From positions 3,596,001 through 3,660,000 of the forward strand of contig NZ_CP029482.1 of the NCBI RefSeq assembly GCF_003151075.1: a stretch of DNA of 64,000 nt, written 5' to 3'. Shown here piece after piece: positions 49,149-58,720 of this stretch (positions are counted from its first letter, which is position 1; every line of letters starts with the position of its first letter). Position numbers and translations under genes: made by a program. The notes under the pieces are model-generated. The model was not told the DNA's origin, searched no databases, and saw nothing but the letters and a program-made list of their open reading frames with translations. The DNA is from Pseudomonas sp. 31-12 (GTDB taxonomy: Bacteria; Pseudomonadota; Gammaproteobacteria; Pseudomonadales; Pseudomonadaceae).

Positions 49149-50342
49149 TTAGTAGAGGCATTCCACCGCCATGGCCGTGGCTTCACCGCCGCCGATGCAG
49201 ATCGCTGCAACGCCGCGTTTCAGGCCTTTCTGGCGCAGGGCCGAGAGCAAGGTCACGAGGATCCGCGCACCAGACGCACCAATCGGGTGGCCCAAGGCGC
49301 AAGCGCCGCCGTGGACGTTGATTTTCTCGTGGGGGATTTCCAGTTTGGTCATGGTCACGAGGCTGACGACGGCGAACGCTTCGTTGACTTCGAACAACTC
49401 GACGTCATCCACGGACCAGCCGGTTTTCTTCAGCAGCTTCTTGATCGCACCCACCGGCGCCACCGGGAACAGGCCCGGGGTGTCGGCAAACGCGGCGTGG
49501 CCGTGAATCACTGCCAGCGGTTTCAGACCTTGTTTCTGTGCTTCGGACCGGCGCATCAGCACCAGCGCCGCCGCACCGTCGGAGATCGAACTGGAGTTGG
49601 CCGCCGTCACCGTGCCGCCCTCGCGGAACGCCGGTTTCAGCGAAGTGATCTTGTCCAGCTTGGCTTTTGGCGGCTGTTCGTCGTTGCTGATCAGCACCTG
49701 TTCTTTGCCGACGGTCACCGTGATCGGCACGATCTCGTCCTTGAAGTTGCCATCCTTGATCGCCTGCTGTGCGCGGGTGGTCGAGGCGATGGCAAACGCG
49801 TCCTGGGCTTCGCGGCTGAAACCGTTGGTTTCGGCGCAATCCTCGGCGAAGGTGCCCATCAGGCGGCCCTTGTCGTAGGCGTCTTCGAGGCCGTCGAGGA
49901 ACATCGAATCGAGCACGCGGCCATGGCCCATGCGGTAACCGCTACGGGCGCGGTCCAGCAGGTACGGCGCGTTGGACATGCTTTCCATGCCGCCCGCAAC
50001 GACCACGTCGGCGCTGCCGGCGACGAGCATGTCGTGGGCCAGAATCGCCGCTTCCATGCCCGAGCCGCACATCTTGTTCAGCGTGGTGCAGCGGGTCGAT
50101 TTATCCAGCCCCGCGCCCAACGCGGCCTGGCGCGCCGGTGCCTGGCCGAGACCGGCGGGCAGTACGCAGCCAAACAGCACTTCTTCGACCGATTCAGGGG
50201 CGATACCGGCGCGTTCGACCGCTGCACGAATCGCAGCGGCACCGAGTTGCGGTGCGGTCAGGCTTTTCAGTTCGCCCTGAAAACCGCCCATCGGAGTGCG
50301 GACGGCGCTGACGATAACAATAGGATCGTTGGAAGTAGTCAT
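49149..50342 (-). CDS. Acetyl-CoA C-acyltransferase (thiolase)
   Basis: The protein is 397 residues. The nucleophilic Cys is in LNKMCGSGMEAA near residue 90, the His in GGACALGHPIGASGARI and the second Cys in AAICIGGGEATA. It cleaves 3-ketoacyl-CoA with CoA; in this setting 2-methylacetoacetyl-CoA to acetyl-CoA and propionyl-CoA. AAGGAGG precedes ATG 50342, a strong ribosome-binding site. The SDR gene ends 12 bases upstream. Confidence 0.95.
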   Translation of the reverse strand: MTTSNDPIVIVSAVRTPMGGFQGELKSLTAPQLGAAAIRAAVERAGIAPESVEEVLFGCVLPAGLGQAPARQAALGAGLDKSTRCTTLNKMCGSGMEAAILAHDMLVAGSADVVVAGGMESMSNAPYLLDRARSGYRMGHGRVLDSMFLDGLEDAYDKGRLMGTFAEDCAETNGFSREAQDAFAIASTTRAQQAIKDGNFKDEIVPITVTVGKEQVLISNDEQPPKAKLDKITSLKPAFREGGTVTAANSSSISDGAAALVLMRRSEAQKQGLKPLAVIHGHAAFADTPGLFPVAPVGAIKKLLKKTGWSVDDVELFEVNEAFAVVSLVTMTKLEIPHEKINVHGGACALGHPIGASGARILVTLLSALRQKGLKRGVAAICIGGGEATAMAVECLY

Positions 50343-50354
50343 GACAAATCCTCC

Positions 50355-51119
50355 TTATTTGGCGGCCATGCGCAAGGCACCGTCGAGACGGATCACCTCG
50401 CCATTGAGCATGCTGTTTTCAATGATATGCCTGACCAGCGCGGCATACTCGTCCGGTTTGCCCAGGCGCGGCGGAAATGGCACGCCGGCCGCCAGGGAGG
50501 CGCGGACTTCCGGGGTCATGCCGGCCATCATCGGGGTTTCGAAAATGCCCGGGGCGATGGTCATCACGCGGATGCCGAAGCGCGCCAGTTCACGGGCGGC
50601 GGGCAAGGTCAGGCTGACGATCGCGCCTTTGGACGCTGCATAAGCCGCCTGACCGATCTGGCCATCGTACGCGGCCGCCGATGCGGTGTTGATGATCACG
50701 CCGCGCTCGCCGTCGGCATCCGCTTCGGTTTCGGCGATGGCCGCCGACGCCAGACGCAGCATGTTGAAGCTGCCGATCAGGTTGACGTTGATCACCTGGC
50801 TGAAACTGGCCAGCGCGTGCGGGCCGTTCTTGCCGAGGATCTTCTCGCCCCGCACGATGCCGGCGCAGTTGACCAGACCGTTGAGGCCGCCAAAGGCTTT
50901 TACCGTCGCTTGCACGGCAGCTTCGGCGGCAGCTTCGTCGCTGATGTCCGCCACCACGCTTTGCGCACCGAGACGTTCAGCCTGTGCCGCAACGGCCTCG
51001 GCGTTCATGTCCACCAGCATCACTTTCGCGCCCGCTGCGACCAGCATTTCAGCGGTGGCCGCACCGAGGCCCGACGCACCGCCGGTGACGAGAAAAACCT
51101 TGTTTTCGATCTGCATCAT
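50355..51119 (-). CDS. SDR-family 3-hydroxyacyl-CoA dehydrogenase (HSD10-like)
   Basis: The protein is 254 residues. The NAD motif is [16 protein letters not shown], the active-site Tyr/Lys pair lies in [11 protein letters not shown], and the [14 protein letters not shown] region is typical of type II 3-hydroxyacyl-CoA / 2-methyl-3-hydroxybutyryl-CoA dehydrogenases. It oxidises the 3-hydroxyacyl-CoA to the 3-keto form for the thiolase. ATG 51119 has AAGGAA upstream, with a second ATG directly following. It is 12 bases after the acyl-CoA synthetase gene. Confidence 0.93.
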   Translation of the reverse strand: MMQIENKVFLVTGGASGLGAATAEMLVAAGAKVMLVDMNAEAVAAQAERLGAQSVVADISDEAAAEAAVQATVKAFGGLNGLVNCAGIVRGEKILGKNGPHALASFSQVINVNLIGSFNMLRLASAAIAETEADADGERGVIINTASAAAYDGQIGQAAYAASKGAIVSLTLPAARELARFGIRVMTIAPGIFETPMMAGMTPEVRASLAAGVPFPPRLGKPDEYAALVRHIIENSMLNGEVIRLDGALRMAAK

Positions 51120-51131
51120 TGTTTCCTTGAT

Positions 51132-52796
51132 TCAAGCTGAAACGTTCTTCGCGGCGGCCTCTTGAGCCTTTGCGATTTCCTGGTTGCGCAAGATAAAGCG
51201 CTGCAATTTGCCGCTTGGGGTTTTCGGCAACTCGCTGACAAATTCGATTTCACGCGGGTACGAATGCGCCGCCAGACGCTTGCGCACGTGTTGGCGCAGT
51301 TCTTCGGCCAGTTCCGGCGTCGCGCGGTATTGCTCACAAATCACCACGAAGGCTTTCACCAGTTCGGTACGCTCCGGATCGGGTTTGCCGACGACGGCGG
51401 CTTCGATCACGGCCGGGTGTTCGATCAGCGCACTTTCCACGTCGAACGGGCCAACGCGGTAACCGGAGGTGGTAATCACGTCATCGCTGCGGCCGACGAA
51501 GCTGATGCTGCCGTCCGGGTTCCACTCGACGGTGTCACCGCTCAGGTAATAGTTGCCGACGAACGCTTTGGTTGGCGCGCCTTCGTAACCGGCGAACCAG
51601 CACATCGGTGACTGGGTACGGTCGATGGCGAGGATGCCGGGCTGACCGACGCCGAGTTCCTTGTATTCGTCGTCGAGCACCACGATGCGGTGACCCGGCG
51701 AGGCGAAACCGGCGGCGCCCATGTGGATCGGGTGTTCCAGGCCGTGGTGATTGCACAGGACCATGCCCAGTTCGGTCTGCCCGTAGTGGTCGTGAATGAC
51801 CACGCCGAGGTTGTCGGCGAACCAGCGGATCACTTCCGGATTCAGCGGCTCGCCGGCGCTGCTGACAATGCGCAGTTTGCCCTTGATCGATTTGGCGAAT
51901 TCATCGCCGCCGGCAATCAGCAAGCGGTAGGCCGTCGGGGAACCGGTGAGGTTAGTGATGCGGTATTTGTTGATGACCCGGCAGGTGCTTTCGAGGGTGA
52001 ACGGGCCGTCGTAAAAGGTGATCGGATGCCCCATCGCCATCGGCCCGGTAACGCCGAAATAGATGCCGTAGGCCCAGCCCGGATCGGCCACGTTCCAGAA
52101 CGCGTCTTCGGGGCGCAGGTCTACGGCGTCGCGGGTGTAGCTTTCGAAGGCGACGATGGCCTTGAGCGGCACCGACAAGGCTTTCGACGGGCCGGTGGTG
52201 CCCGAGGTGAACATCAGCAGGAACGGGTCTTCGCCGGTCAGCAGCACCGGTTCGCACTCGGCGGAGTAATTGGCCAGTTCGGCCCAGAAACTGTAATCGC
52301 CACGGACAATGCCTTGGCCTTTCGCACCGCCGACGGTGACGATGGTCGGGCAGTCAGCAACTTCAGCGAGTTTGGGGCGGTTGACCGCGTCGGTGACCAC
52401 CACTTTGGCGCCGGAGCTACTGAGACGGTGCTCGATGGCTTTCGGGCCGAAGGCGGTGAACAGCGGCTGATAGACCGCGCCGATGCGCCAGGTCGCGAAG
52501 ACGGTGATCAATAATTCAATGTTGCGTGGCAAGAGGCCGGCGACCTTGTCGCCCCTCTTCACGCCTTGGGCCAGGAGGAAATTGGCAAAACGCGCGGCCT
52601 TGTCCTGCAGGTCGCTGAAGGTGTACGTCGCGCTGGCGCCGTCGCGGCCTTCCCAGAACAGCGCAATGCGCCCCGGCAAGGCATGCCGGTCGCAACACTC
52701 GACGCAGGCGTTGAGGGCAGTCAAATCACCGGCAAGAGCGGCGTCGACGGTGTGCTGATAATTGAACTGTGACGTGGCAGACAAGTAATCGCGCAT
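51132..52796 (-). CDS. AMP-binding acyl-CoA synthetase (medium/branched short-chain type)
   Basis: The protein is 554 residues. ANL-family motifs are LLMFTSGTTGPSKALSVPL (P loop), HDHYGQTELGM, SGYRVGPFDVESALIEHP and the catalytic Lys in PKTPSGKLQRFILR. It activates a carboxylic acid with ATP and CoA. In this cluster it would feed short or branched acids into the dehydrogenase-hydratase-thiolase route. It is the first enzyme gene of the leftward unit, 192 bases after the AraC regulator gene. Confidence 0.92.
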   Translation of the reverse strand: MRDYLSATSQFNYQHTVDAALAGDLTALNACVECCDRHALPGRIALFWEGRDGASATYTFSDLQDKAARFANFLLAQGVKRGDKVAGLLPRNIELLITVFATWRIGAVYQPLFTAFGPKAIEHRLSSSGAKVVVTDAVNRPKLAEVADCPTIVTVGGAKGQGIVRGDYSFWAELANYSAECEPVLLTGEDPFLLMFTSGTTGPSKALSVPLKAIVAFESYTRDAVDLRPEDAFWNVADPGWAYGIYFGVTGPMAMGHPITFYDGPFTLESTCRVINKYRITNLTGSPTAYRLLIAGGDEFAKSIKGKLRIVSSAGEPLNPEVIRWFADNLGVVIHDHYGQTELGMVLCNHHGLEHPIHMGAAGFASPGHRIVVLDDEYKELGVGQPGILAIDRTQSPMCWFAGYEGAPTKAFVGNYYLSGDTVEWNPDGSISFVGRSDDVITTSGYRVGPFDVESALIEHPAVIEAAVVGKPDPERTELVKAFVVICEQYRATPELAEELRQHVRKRLAAHSYPREIEFVSELPKTPSGKLQRFILRNQEIAKAQEAAAKNVSA

Positions 52797-52988
52797 TGCC
52801 AGAATCCCTCTGTATTTTTGTTAGGTTGGGGGAACCGTAAAAACCACAGAAATACTCGCCCCGCGCGGTGATCGGGGCAATGGTCAAAGCTATCAAGTTG
52901 TCTGACTGGTTTGGCCAAGGTTCAAGAGGTGGGTTGCCTTTCCGGGCCTGCTCGCGATGGCGTCAGCCCTGTCAACACAGAATCCGGA

Positions 52989-54044
52989 TCAGTGTGCTTC
53001 GTTGAGGATCAAGCTCCGGTAATGCCCCGGATTCGACCCCGACCACTTGCGAAACGCCTTGTAGAACGAACTCGCATCCGCAAACCCCAACCGCGCAGCG
53101 ATTTCGGCGAAGCTGATGTGCGGCTCGGCCAGCCACACAATCGCCAATTCCTTGCGCACGCTGTCCTTGAGCCCTTGATAAGTCTGCCCTTCTTCCGCCA
53201 GCCGCCGGCGCAAGGTCGAGGCCGACATGCACAGTTGTTGCGCCAGCGGTTCAGTCTCCGGCCACTGTTCGGCAGGCAACTGCCGCAGATCATGCTTGAT
53301 CCGGCTCGCCAGGCTTTCCGGGTCGCGGTACTTGACCAGAATATTCGCCGGCGCATGGGCCAGGAACCGCTTGAGCTCTTCCGGGCTGCGCTTGATCGGC
53401 AGGTCCAGGCAATCGGCCGAGAAAATCATCCGCGTGCGAGGCCGATCGAATCGCAGGTTCTCGGAGAACATCACCTGATAGTCATCGCAGAAATCCGGCT
53501 CCGGGCAGCGCAGTTCGATGGCCAGAATCGGTATACGTCGCCCGGCCAACCAACAGGCGACACCATGCACGATCATCCAGTAAGTGAAATAGGTAAAGGC
53601 GCGGCGCGGGTCCTGGTCGTCTTCCAGCAACACGATCTCCGCCAGGCTTTGCTGATGAACCAACTGCGCGGGCATGCGTTCGAGCATCAACGACAGAAAA
53701 CTCAGGCCTGAGGTCAGGCCGGCCGCCAGGCTCGGCTGGATCATCGAGCTGCGACAGAGAAACTCAAGGCTGCCGGACTTGAGCTTGCGCGGGTCCATGC
53801 CAAAAAACTCGTCATCCCCGCGCCGGGCGAGCAAGCGCCATAGCCGCGCATAGGCAGTGGCCGGGACCCGGGCATCGGTGGTGTGCAGCAGCGCCGGATC
53901 GATGCCGACCTTGTTCAACACCTCGTCGGTGGCGGCTCCAGGGGCGCAGCTTTGCAACAGGGCTTCGCGCACCAGTTGAATGGCGATGGTGTCTTTTTCC
54001 GACATTGAGCGAGGTGGGCCTTGTTCTTGTTTGAGTGCCGGCAT
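52989..54044 (-). CDS. AraC-family transcriptional regulator (OruR/arabinose-binding-like N-terminus)
   Basis: The protein is 351 residues. The N-terminal two-thirds matches the AraC_binding/OruR-type sensor domain (GIDPALLHTTDARVP), and the C-terminal HTH pair is at LAQQLCMSASTLRRRLAEEG and ISFAEIAARLGFADASSFYK. Such regulators activate adjacent catabolic genes; it reads in the same direction as the acyl-CoA cluster and is the likely controller. ATG 54044 and ATG 54005 (MSEKDT) are both possible starts, neither with a strong ribosome-binding site. Confidence 0.9.
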   Translation of the reverse strand: MPALKQEQGPPRSMSEKDTIAIQLVREALLQSCAPGAATDEVLNKVGIDPALLHTTDARVPATAYARLWRLLARRGDDEFFGMDPRKLKSGSLEFLCRSSMIQPSLAAGLTSGLSFLSLMLERMPAQLVHQQSLAEIVLLEDDQDPRRAFTYFTYWMIVHGVACWLAGRRIPILAIELRCPEPDFCDDYQVMFSENLRFDRPRTRMIFSADCLDLPIKRSPEELKRFLAHAPANILVKYRDPESLASRIKHDLRQLPAEQWPETEPLAQQLCMSASTLRRRLAEEGQTYQGLKDSVRKELAIVWLAEPHISFAEIAARLGFADASSFYKAFRKWSGSNPGHYRSLILNEAH

Positions 54045-54088
54045 ATTAGCGCAGCCGTCAGTTCAATGCAGATCCCATGGACAGCCAA

Positions 54089-54190
54089 AATCCCTGTGGG
54101 AGCGGGCTTGCCCGCGATGACGGCTGCATATTCAAAATAAATGTCGACTGACACTCCGCCATCGCGGGCAAGCCCGCTCCCACAGGGATT
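54089..54190. repeat. REP palindromic pair (GTGGGAGCGGGCTTGCCCGCGATG type)
   Basis: Arms AATCCCTGTGGGAGCGGGCT and the complement ending in CTCCCACAGGGATT, each about 31 bases, lie between the divergent AraC and efeU genes. Confidence 0.92.
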
Positions 54191-54248
54191 AGTGTGATCT
54201 TCAGAGTTGTTCAGGTTAGGTTCAGGTAAATGCCAATGAATGCCATTT

Positions 54249-54267
54249 GGGAATTAGTGTCATTATG
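54249..54267. promoter_or_regulatory. Possible Fur box upstream of efeU
   Basis: GGGAATTAGTGTCATTATG agrees with the Fur consensus at about 12 of 19 positions, including an intact CATTAT half-site, 40 bases before the efeU start. Weak, but the EfeUOB system is commonly iron-regulated. Confidence 0.3.
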
Positions 54268-54307
54268 TTACAAATTAGCACCCTATCTAATTTCGCGACG
54301 GTGCTGA

Positions 54308-55147
54308 ATGCTTGTCCCTTTTTTGATCATGCTGCGCGAAGGCATTGAAGCTGCATTGATCGTTGGCATCATCGCCAGCTACCTCAAGCAGACAGGCCGT
54401 GGCCAGTGGATGCCCGCGGTGTGGATCGGCGTGTTCCTCGCCGTTGCGCTGGCCCTGCTGGTGGGCGGTGGTCTGGAACTGGTGAGCGCCGAGTTCCCGC
54501 AGAAACAACAGGAACTGTTTGAAGGCGTGGTCGGCCTGGTGGCCGTCGGCATTCTCAGCTCGATGGTGTTCTGGATGCGCAAAGTGGCGCGTTCGATCAA
54601 GCACTCGCTGCACGTCTCCCTCGATCACGCGCTGACCGGCTCCAAACATCAGGTGACCGCGCTGATCGCCATGGTGTTTTTCGCCGTGGCCCGCGAGGGT
54701 CTGGAAACGGTGTTCTTCCTGCTCGCGGTGTTCCAGCAGAGCGAAGGCCCGGCAGCGCCGATTGGCGCCCTCCTCGGCCTGATCCTTGCGGTCATCGTCG
54801 GGTTCCTCATTTACACCGGCAGCATGCGCTTGAACCTCGGCGCATTCTTCCGCTGGACCGGTCTGTTCATCCTGGTGGTCGCGGCCGGCATTCTCGCCAA
54901 CTCGGTGCAGGCGCTGCATGAGGCCGGGGTGTGGAATCACCTGCAAACCGTGCTCTTCGATTTCAGTGCGACGCTGCCGATGGACGGCCCGGTAGGTTCG
55001 GTGCTGGCCGGCATGTTCGGTTACCAGGACGCGCCGACGGTCAGCACCCTCGGGGCCTATCTGATTTACCTGGTAGTGGCGCTGGTGATGTTTTTTCTCC
55101 CTGCGCCCGCACTCGCTGAACAACCCTCTTCCGTTTCCAGCCAGTAA
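54308..55147 (+). CDS. efeU: Ferrous iron permease EfeU (FTR1 family)
   Basis: The protein is 279 residues with seven membrane helices. The two RExxE iron-binding motifs are present: REGIE in MLREGIEAALIVGII near residue 12, and REGLE in VAREGLETVFFLL near 138. FTR1 permeases take up iron with help from a periplasmic oxidase. ATG 54308 gives the usual family start; the ribosome-binding site is weak. The efeO gene follows after 8 bases. Confidence 0.95.
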   Translation: MLVPFLIMLREGIEAALIVGIIASYLKQTGRGQWMPAVWIGVFLAVALALLVGGGLELVSAEFPQKQQELFEGVVGLVAVGILSSMVFWMRKVARSIKHSLHVSLDHALTGSKHQVTALIAMVFFAVAREGLETVFFLLAVFQQSEGPAAPIGALLGLILAVIVGFLIYTGSMRLNLGAFFRWTGLFILVVAAGILANSVQALHEAGVWNHLQTVLFDFSATLPMDGPVGSVLAGMFGYQDAPTVSTLGAYLIYLVVALVMFFLPAPALAEQPSSVSSQ

Positions 55148-55155
55148 GGGCACCC

Positions 55156-56355
55156 ATGCCAAATCAAGCCCCTCTCCAGGCCTTGCCTCCCCGCGCCTTG
55201 CGCTGGGCGGTGGCCGGTTCGGTGATCGTGATGATCGCCGCCGGTGGCCTGTTCTACTACGCCTCGAAAATGGCCGCCGCCAAGCGCCAGACCAACCATG
55301 ATGAAGTGCTGGTGACCATTCACTCGCACAGCTGTGAGCCGAATGCGCTGACCGTTCCGGCGGGCCGCGCCAGTTTCCGTATCGTCAATCGCTCGGATCG
55401 GGCCGTTGAATGGGAAATCCTCGACGGCGTGCTGGTGGTCGAAGAACGGGAGAACATCGCGCCGGGCCTGAGTCAGGTCATCAACGCCAACCTGCTTCCC
55501 GGCGACTACGCGATCACCTGTGGACTGCTGAGCAACCCGCGCGGCACTTTGCACGTGACCCCGACCGCCGCTTCCGACGCGGCGGCCAAGGCCAAACCGT
55601 CGATGGTCGCGTTCGTGGGGCCGTTGTCGGAATTCCGCGTGTACCTGAGCAGCCAGGGCAGCGCACTGATCAAAGCCGTCGCCGCCCTTGAGCAAGCCAT
55701 CGCGGCCGGTGACCTGAGCCAGGCACAAGCGCTGTATGTGCCTGCCCGCGCGGCCTATCAACGGATCGCGCCGGCTGCCCAGCGTCTGGCCGAGCTGGAC
55801 AACGCGATCAACGCCCGCGCCGATTACTTCGAGAAACGCGAGCAGGACCCGGCCTTCAGCGGTTTCCACCGGATCGAATACGCGCTGTTCCAGCAACGCA
55901 ACCTCGACGGCTTGACGCCGGTTGCCCAGCGCATGAGCAACGACGTCACCACGCTTAAGCAGCAACTGCTCGCCCAGTCGCTGCCACCGGAGCAACTGGT
56001 GAGCATTGTCGTGCGCGATCTCAACAGCCTCTCCGATGTGCGCGCCAGCAGCGGCGAAGAAGAGCGCTACAGCCACATCGACCTGAACGGTTTTGCCGCC
56101 AACCTCTTTGCTGCGCGCAAAGTCGTCGACCTGTTGCGCCCGTTGTTGACCAAGTCTGCCGCCGAGTTGCTGCCCAAGATCGACGGTGCGATCACCGCGC
56201 TCGATGCCGAACTTAATGGCCTGAAGGTCAAGGACGGCTACGCGACCTATGACACGGTCACCGCCGAACAGTGCAAACAGATCGCCGACAAGACCAAGGC
56301 CCTGGCCGACGCACTCGACGCCATCGATCCCGCCCTCGGCCTCTCCGGCCTTTAA
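55156..56355 (+). CDS. efeO: Iron uptake protein EfeO (cupredoxin plus imelysin M75 domain)
   Basis: The protein is 399 residues. An N-terminal membrane anchor/signal (about 15-36) is followed by a cupredoxin-like domain (about 45-140) with [15 protein letters not shown] and [10 protein letters not shown], then an imelysin domain with the HxxE motif in [11 protein letters not shown]. Both domains can bind metal. It probably hands ferrous iron to EfeU. AAGGG precedes the ATG; the efeB gene follows 17 bases after its stop. Confidence 0.94.
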   Translation: MPNQAPLQALPPRALRWAVAGSVIVMIAAGGLFYYASKMAAAKRQTNHDEVLVTIHSHSCEPNALTVPAGRASFRIVNRSDRAVEWEILDGVLVVEERENIAPGLSQVINANLLPGDYAITCGLLSNPRGTLHVTPTAASDAAAKAKPSMVAFVGPLSEFRVYLSSQGSALIKAVAALEQAIAAGDLSQAQALYVPARAAYQRIAPAAQRLAELDNAINARADYFEKREQDPAFSGFHRIEYALFQQRNLDGLTPVAQRMSNDVTTLKQQLLAQSLPPEQLVSIVVRDLNSLSDVRASSGEEERYSHIDLNGFAANLFAARKVVDLLRPLLTKSAAELLPKIDGAITALDAELNGLKVKDGYATYDTVTAEQCKQIADKTKALADALDAIDPALGLSGL

Positions 56356-56372
56356 GCAGAAGACTCAAAACG

Positions 56373-57671
56373 ATGAACGATTCAGAACACTTCAACCTCC
56401 AGCGTCGCCGGGTATTGATGGGCATGGGCGCCGCCGGTGTCGCGCTGGCAGGCTCCGCACTGAGTTGCCCGGCGATGGCCGCGAGCCCCGCGCAAGTCAC
56501 CGAGGCGCCGAGCAGCGACAAGACCGAAGACCGCCACGCGTTCCACGGCCAGCACCAGACCGGCATCGTTACCCCGCGTCCGGCGTCCGGCATGTTGGTC
56601 TCGTTCGACGTGTTGGCCAGTGATCGCGAGGACCTGGAGCGGCTGTTCCGCACCCTCAACGAGCGCATCGCGTTCCTGATGCAGGGCGGCCCGGTGGCGC
56701 AAGTCGATCCGAAACTGCCGCCGGTGGATTCAGGAATCCTCGGCCCGGTGGTCACGCCGGACAACCTGACCATCACCGTGTCGGTGGGCGAATCGCTGTT
56801 CGACGAGCGCTTCGGCCTGGCCGCAGCCAAACCGAAACGGCTGATGCGCATGGTCGGTTTCCCCAACGATGCACTGGAAGCCGATTGCTGCCACGGCGAC
56901 CTGAGTTTGCAGTTCTGCGCCAACACCACCGACACCAACATCCACGCCCTGCGCGACATCGTGAAAAACCTGCCGGACCTGCTGCTGGTGCGCTGGAAAC
57001 AGGAAGGCAGCGTGCCGCCACAGGCGCCGACGAAACCCGGTGTACCGGCGCAGAGCGCACGCAATTTCCTGGGTTTTCGCGACGGCTCGGCGAACCCCGA
57101 TTCCAACGACGCCAAGGCCATGGACAGCATTGTCTGGGTGCAACCGGGCAGCGACGAACCGGCGTGGGCGGCCAATGGCAGCTACCAGGCGGTGCGGATT
57201 ATCCGCAACTTCGTCGAGCGCTGGGACCGCACACCCTTGCAGGAACAGGAAAGCATCCTCGGGCGCATTAAAAGCACGGGCGCGCCCATGGGCGGCGAAC
57301 ATGAAACCCAGCTCCCGGACTATGCCAAGGACCCGGAAGGCAAGCTGACCAAGCTCGACGCGCACATCCGCCTCGCCAACCCGCGCACCGCCGCGACCCA
57401 GGCCAACCTGATCCTGCGCCGGCCGTTCAACTACTCCAACGGGGTGAACAAAAACGGGCAGCTGGACATGGGCTTGCTGTTCATCTGCTACCAGGCCGAT
57501 CTGGAAAAAGGCTTCATCACCGTGCAGACCCGACTCAACGGCGAGCCGTTGGAGGAATACCTCAAGCCCGTCGGCGGCGGTTACTTCTTCACCCTGCCGG
57601 GTGTGACGAGCGACAAGGACTTCATCGGTCGCTCGCTGCTTGACGCTACCTCACCCAAAACAAACACCTGA
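56373..57671 (+). CDS. efeB: EfeB, Dyp-type deferrochelatase/peroxidase, Tat-exported
   Basis: The protein is 432 residues. A twin-arginine signal ([18 protein letters not shown]) directs folded, heme-loaded protein to the periplasm. The Dyp-type GxxDG motif is in [11 protein letters not shown] with the catalytic Asp, and the proximal heme ligand region is [13 protein letters not shown] 56373 is used; the longer frame from 56271 lies within efeO. EfeB oxidises ferrous iron and has also been reported to extract iron from heme. It is the third gene of the operon. Confidence 0.94.
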   Translation: MNDSEHFNLQRRRVLMGMGAAGVALAGSALSCPAMAASPAQVTEAPSSDKTEDRHAFHGQHQTGIVTPRPASGMLVSFDVLASDREDLERLFRTLNERIAFLMQGGPVAQVDPKLPPVDSGILGPVVTPDNLTITVSVGESLFDERFGLAAAKPKRLMRMVGFPNDALEADCCHGDLSLQFCANTTDTNIHALRDIVKNLPDLLLVRWKQEGSVPPQAPTKPGVPAQSARNFLGFRDGSANPDSNDAKAMDSIVWVQPGSDEPAWAANGSYQAVRIIRNFVERWDRTPLQEQESILGRIKSTGAPMGGEHETQLPDYAKDPEGKLTKLDAHIRLANPRTAATQANLILRRPFNYSNGVNKNGQLDMGLLFICYQADLEKGFITVQTRLNGEPLEEYLKPVGGGYFFTLPGVTSDKDFIGRSLLDATSPKTNT

Positions 57672-57695
57672 TCAACCCCCACACGGAACCGTCCC

Positions 57696-58526
57696 ATGAA
57701 AAAGTCGCCACTCGCGTTATTGCTGACCCTTGGCTTGCTCAATACCCCGCTTTCGGCTTTCGCGGCGACGGTGACGGCGCCGTTGGAGCTGGTGCAGCCG
57801 ATTTCCGATTACAAAATCTACGTCACCGAGCAACTGGATGAGTTGGCCAGCCACACCCAGCAGTTCACCGATGCCGTGAAAATAGGTGACCTGGCCACCG
57901 CCAGGAAACTCTACGCGCCGACCCGGGTTTACTACGAGTCGATCGAGCCGATTGCCGAGCTGTTCAGTGACCTCGATGCGTCCATCGACTCTCGTGTCGA
58001 TGACCACGAAAAAGGCGTGAAAGCCGAAGACTTCACCGGTTTCCACCGCATCGAGTATTCGCTGTTCTCGGAGAACAGCACCAAGGGCCTCAATGAACTG
58101 GCCGATGGCTTGAACAAAGACGTCAAAGACCTGCAAACCCGCGTGGTCGGCCTGACCTTCCCACCTGAGAAAGTGGTAGGCGGTGCTGCTGCGCTGCTGG
58201 AAGAAGTGGCGGCCACCAAGATCTCCGGTGAAGAAGACCGCTACAGCCACACCGACCTGTACGACTTCCAGGGCAACATCGACGGCGCGAAGAAAATCGT
58301 CGACCTGTTCCGTCCGCAGATCGAGAAGCAGGACGCGGCGTTTATTGCCAAGGTCGACAAGAACTTCGCCAGCGTGAACAAGATTCTGGCCAAGTACAAA
58401 ACCAAAGACGGTGGGTTTGAGACGTATGACAAGGTGAAGGAAAACGACCGCAAAGCGTTGGTTGGGCCGGTGAATACGTTGGCTGAGGATTTGTCGACGT
58501 TGCGTGGGAAGCTGGGTTTGAACTGA
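57696..58526 (+). CDS. efeM: EfeM, imelysin-family periplasmic iron-binding lipoprotein-like protein
   Basis: The protein is 276 residues. A Sec signal peptide (ending near AFAATV) is followed by one imelysin (M75) domain with the HxxE motif in [12 protein letters not shown] and [18 protein letters not shown], which matches the imelysin part of EfeO. It lacks the cupredoxin domain, so it is EfeM-type. It lies 24 bases downstream of efeB in the same operon and would add a second iron-binding component. GGAACC precedes the ATG. Confidence 0.9.
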   Translation: MKKSPLALLLTLGLLNTPLSAFAATVTAPLELVQPISDYKIYVTEQLDELASHTQQFTDAVKIGDLATARKLYAPTRVYYESIEPIAELFSDLDASIDSRVDDHEKGVKAEDFTGFHRIEYSLFSENSTKGLNELADGLNKDVKDLQTRVVGLTFPPEKVVGGAAALLEEVAATKISGEEDRYSHTDLYDFQGNIDGAKKIVDLFRPQIEKQDAAFIAKVDKNFASVNKILAKYKTKDGGFETYDKVKENDRKALVGPVNTLAEDLSTLRGKLGLN

Positions 58527-58552
58527 TTTTTTTGTAGCGTCTGAGCGGGCCT

Positions 58553-58630
58553 CTTCGCGAGCAAGCCCGCTCCCACAAGGGGTTTGTATCGTTCACAATT
58601 TCAGTGTCGGAGCGGGCTTGCTCGCGAAGG
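58553..58630. repeat. REP palindromic pair (GTGGGAGCGGGCTTGCTCGCGAAG type)
   Basis: Inverted arms CTTCGCGAGCAAGCCCGCTC and GAGCGGGCTTGCTCGCGAAG, about 30 bases apart, follow the efe operon. Confidence 0.9.
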
Positions 58631-58720
58631 CATTATCACTGCCGCCGATATTCCTCCTGCCAAGCACACAACCCGCGCTAACATCCCCCGCCAATAACAA
58701 AAGCTCACGGAAGACTCACC

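Noticed and set aside
48993..51140. A 715-codon open frame on + opposite the thiolase and SDR genes
   Set aside because: It is a mirror of GC-rich coding on the other strand: arginine- and histidine-rich, no family motif, no ribosome-binding site. The - strand genes have full catalytic motifs and good starts.
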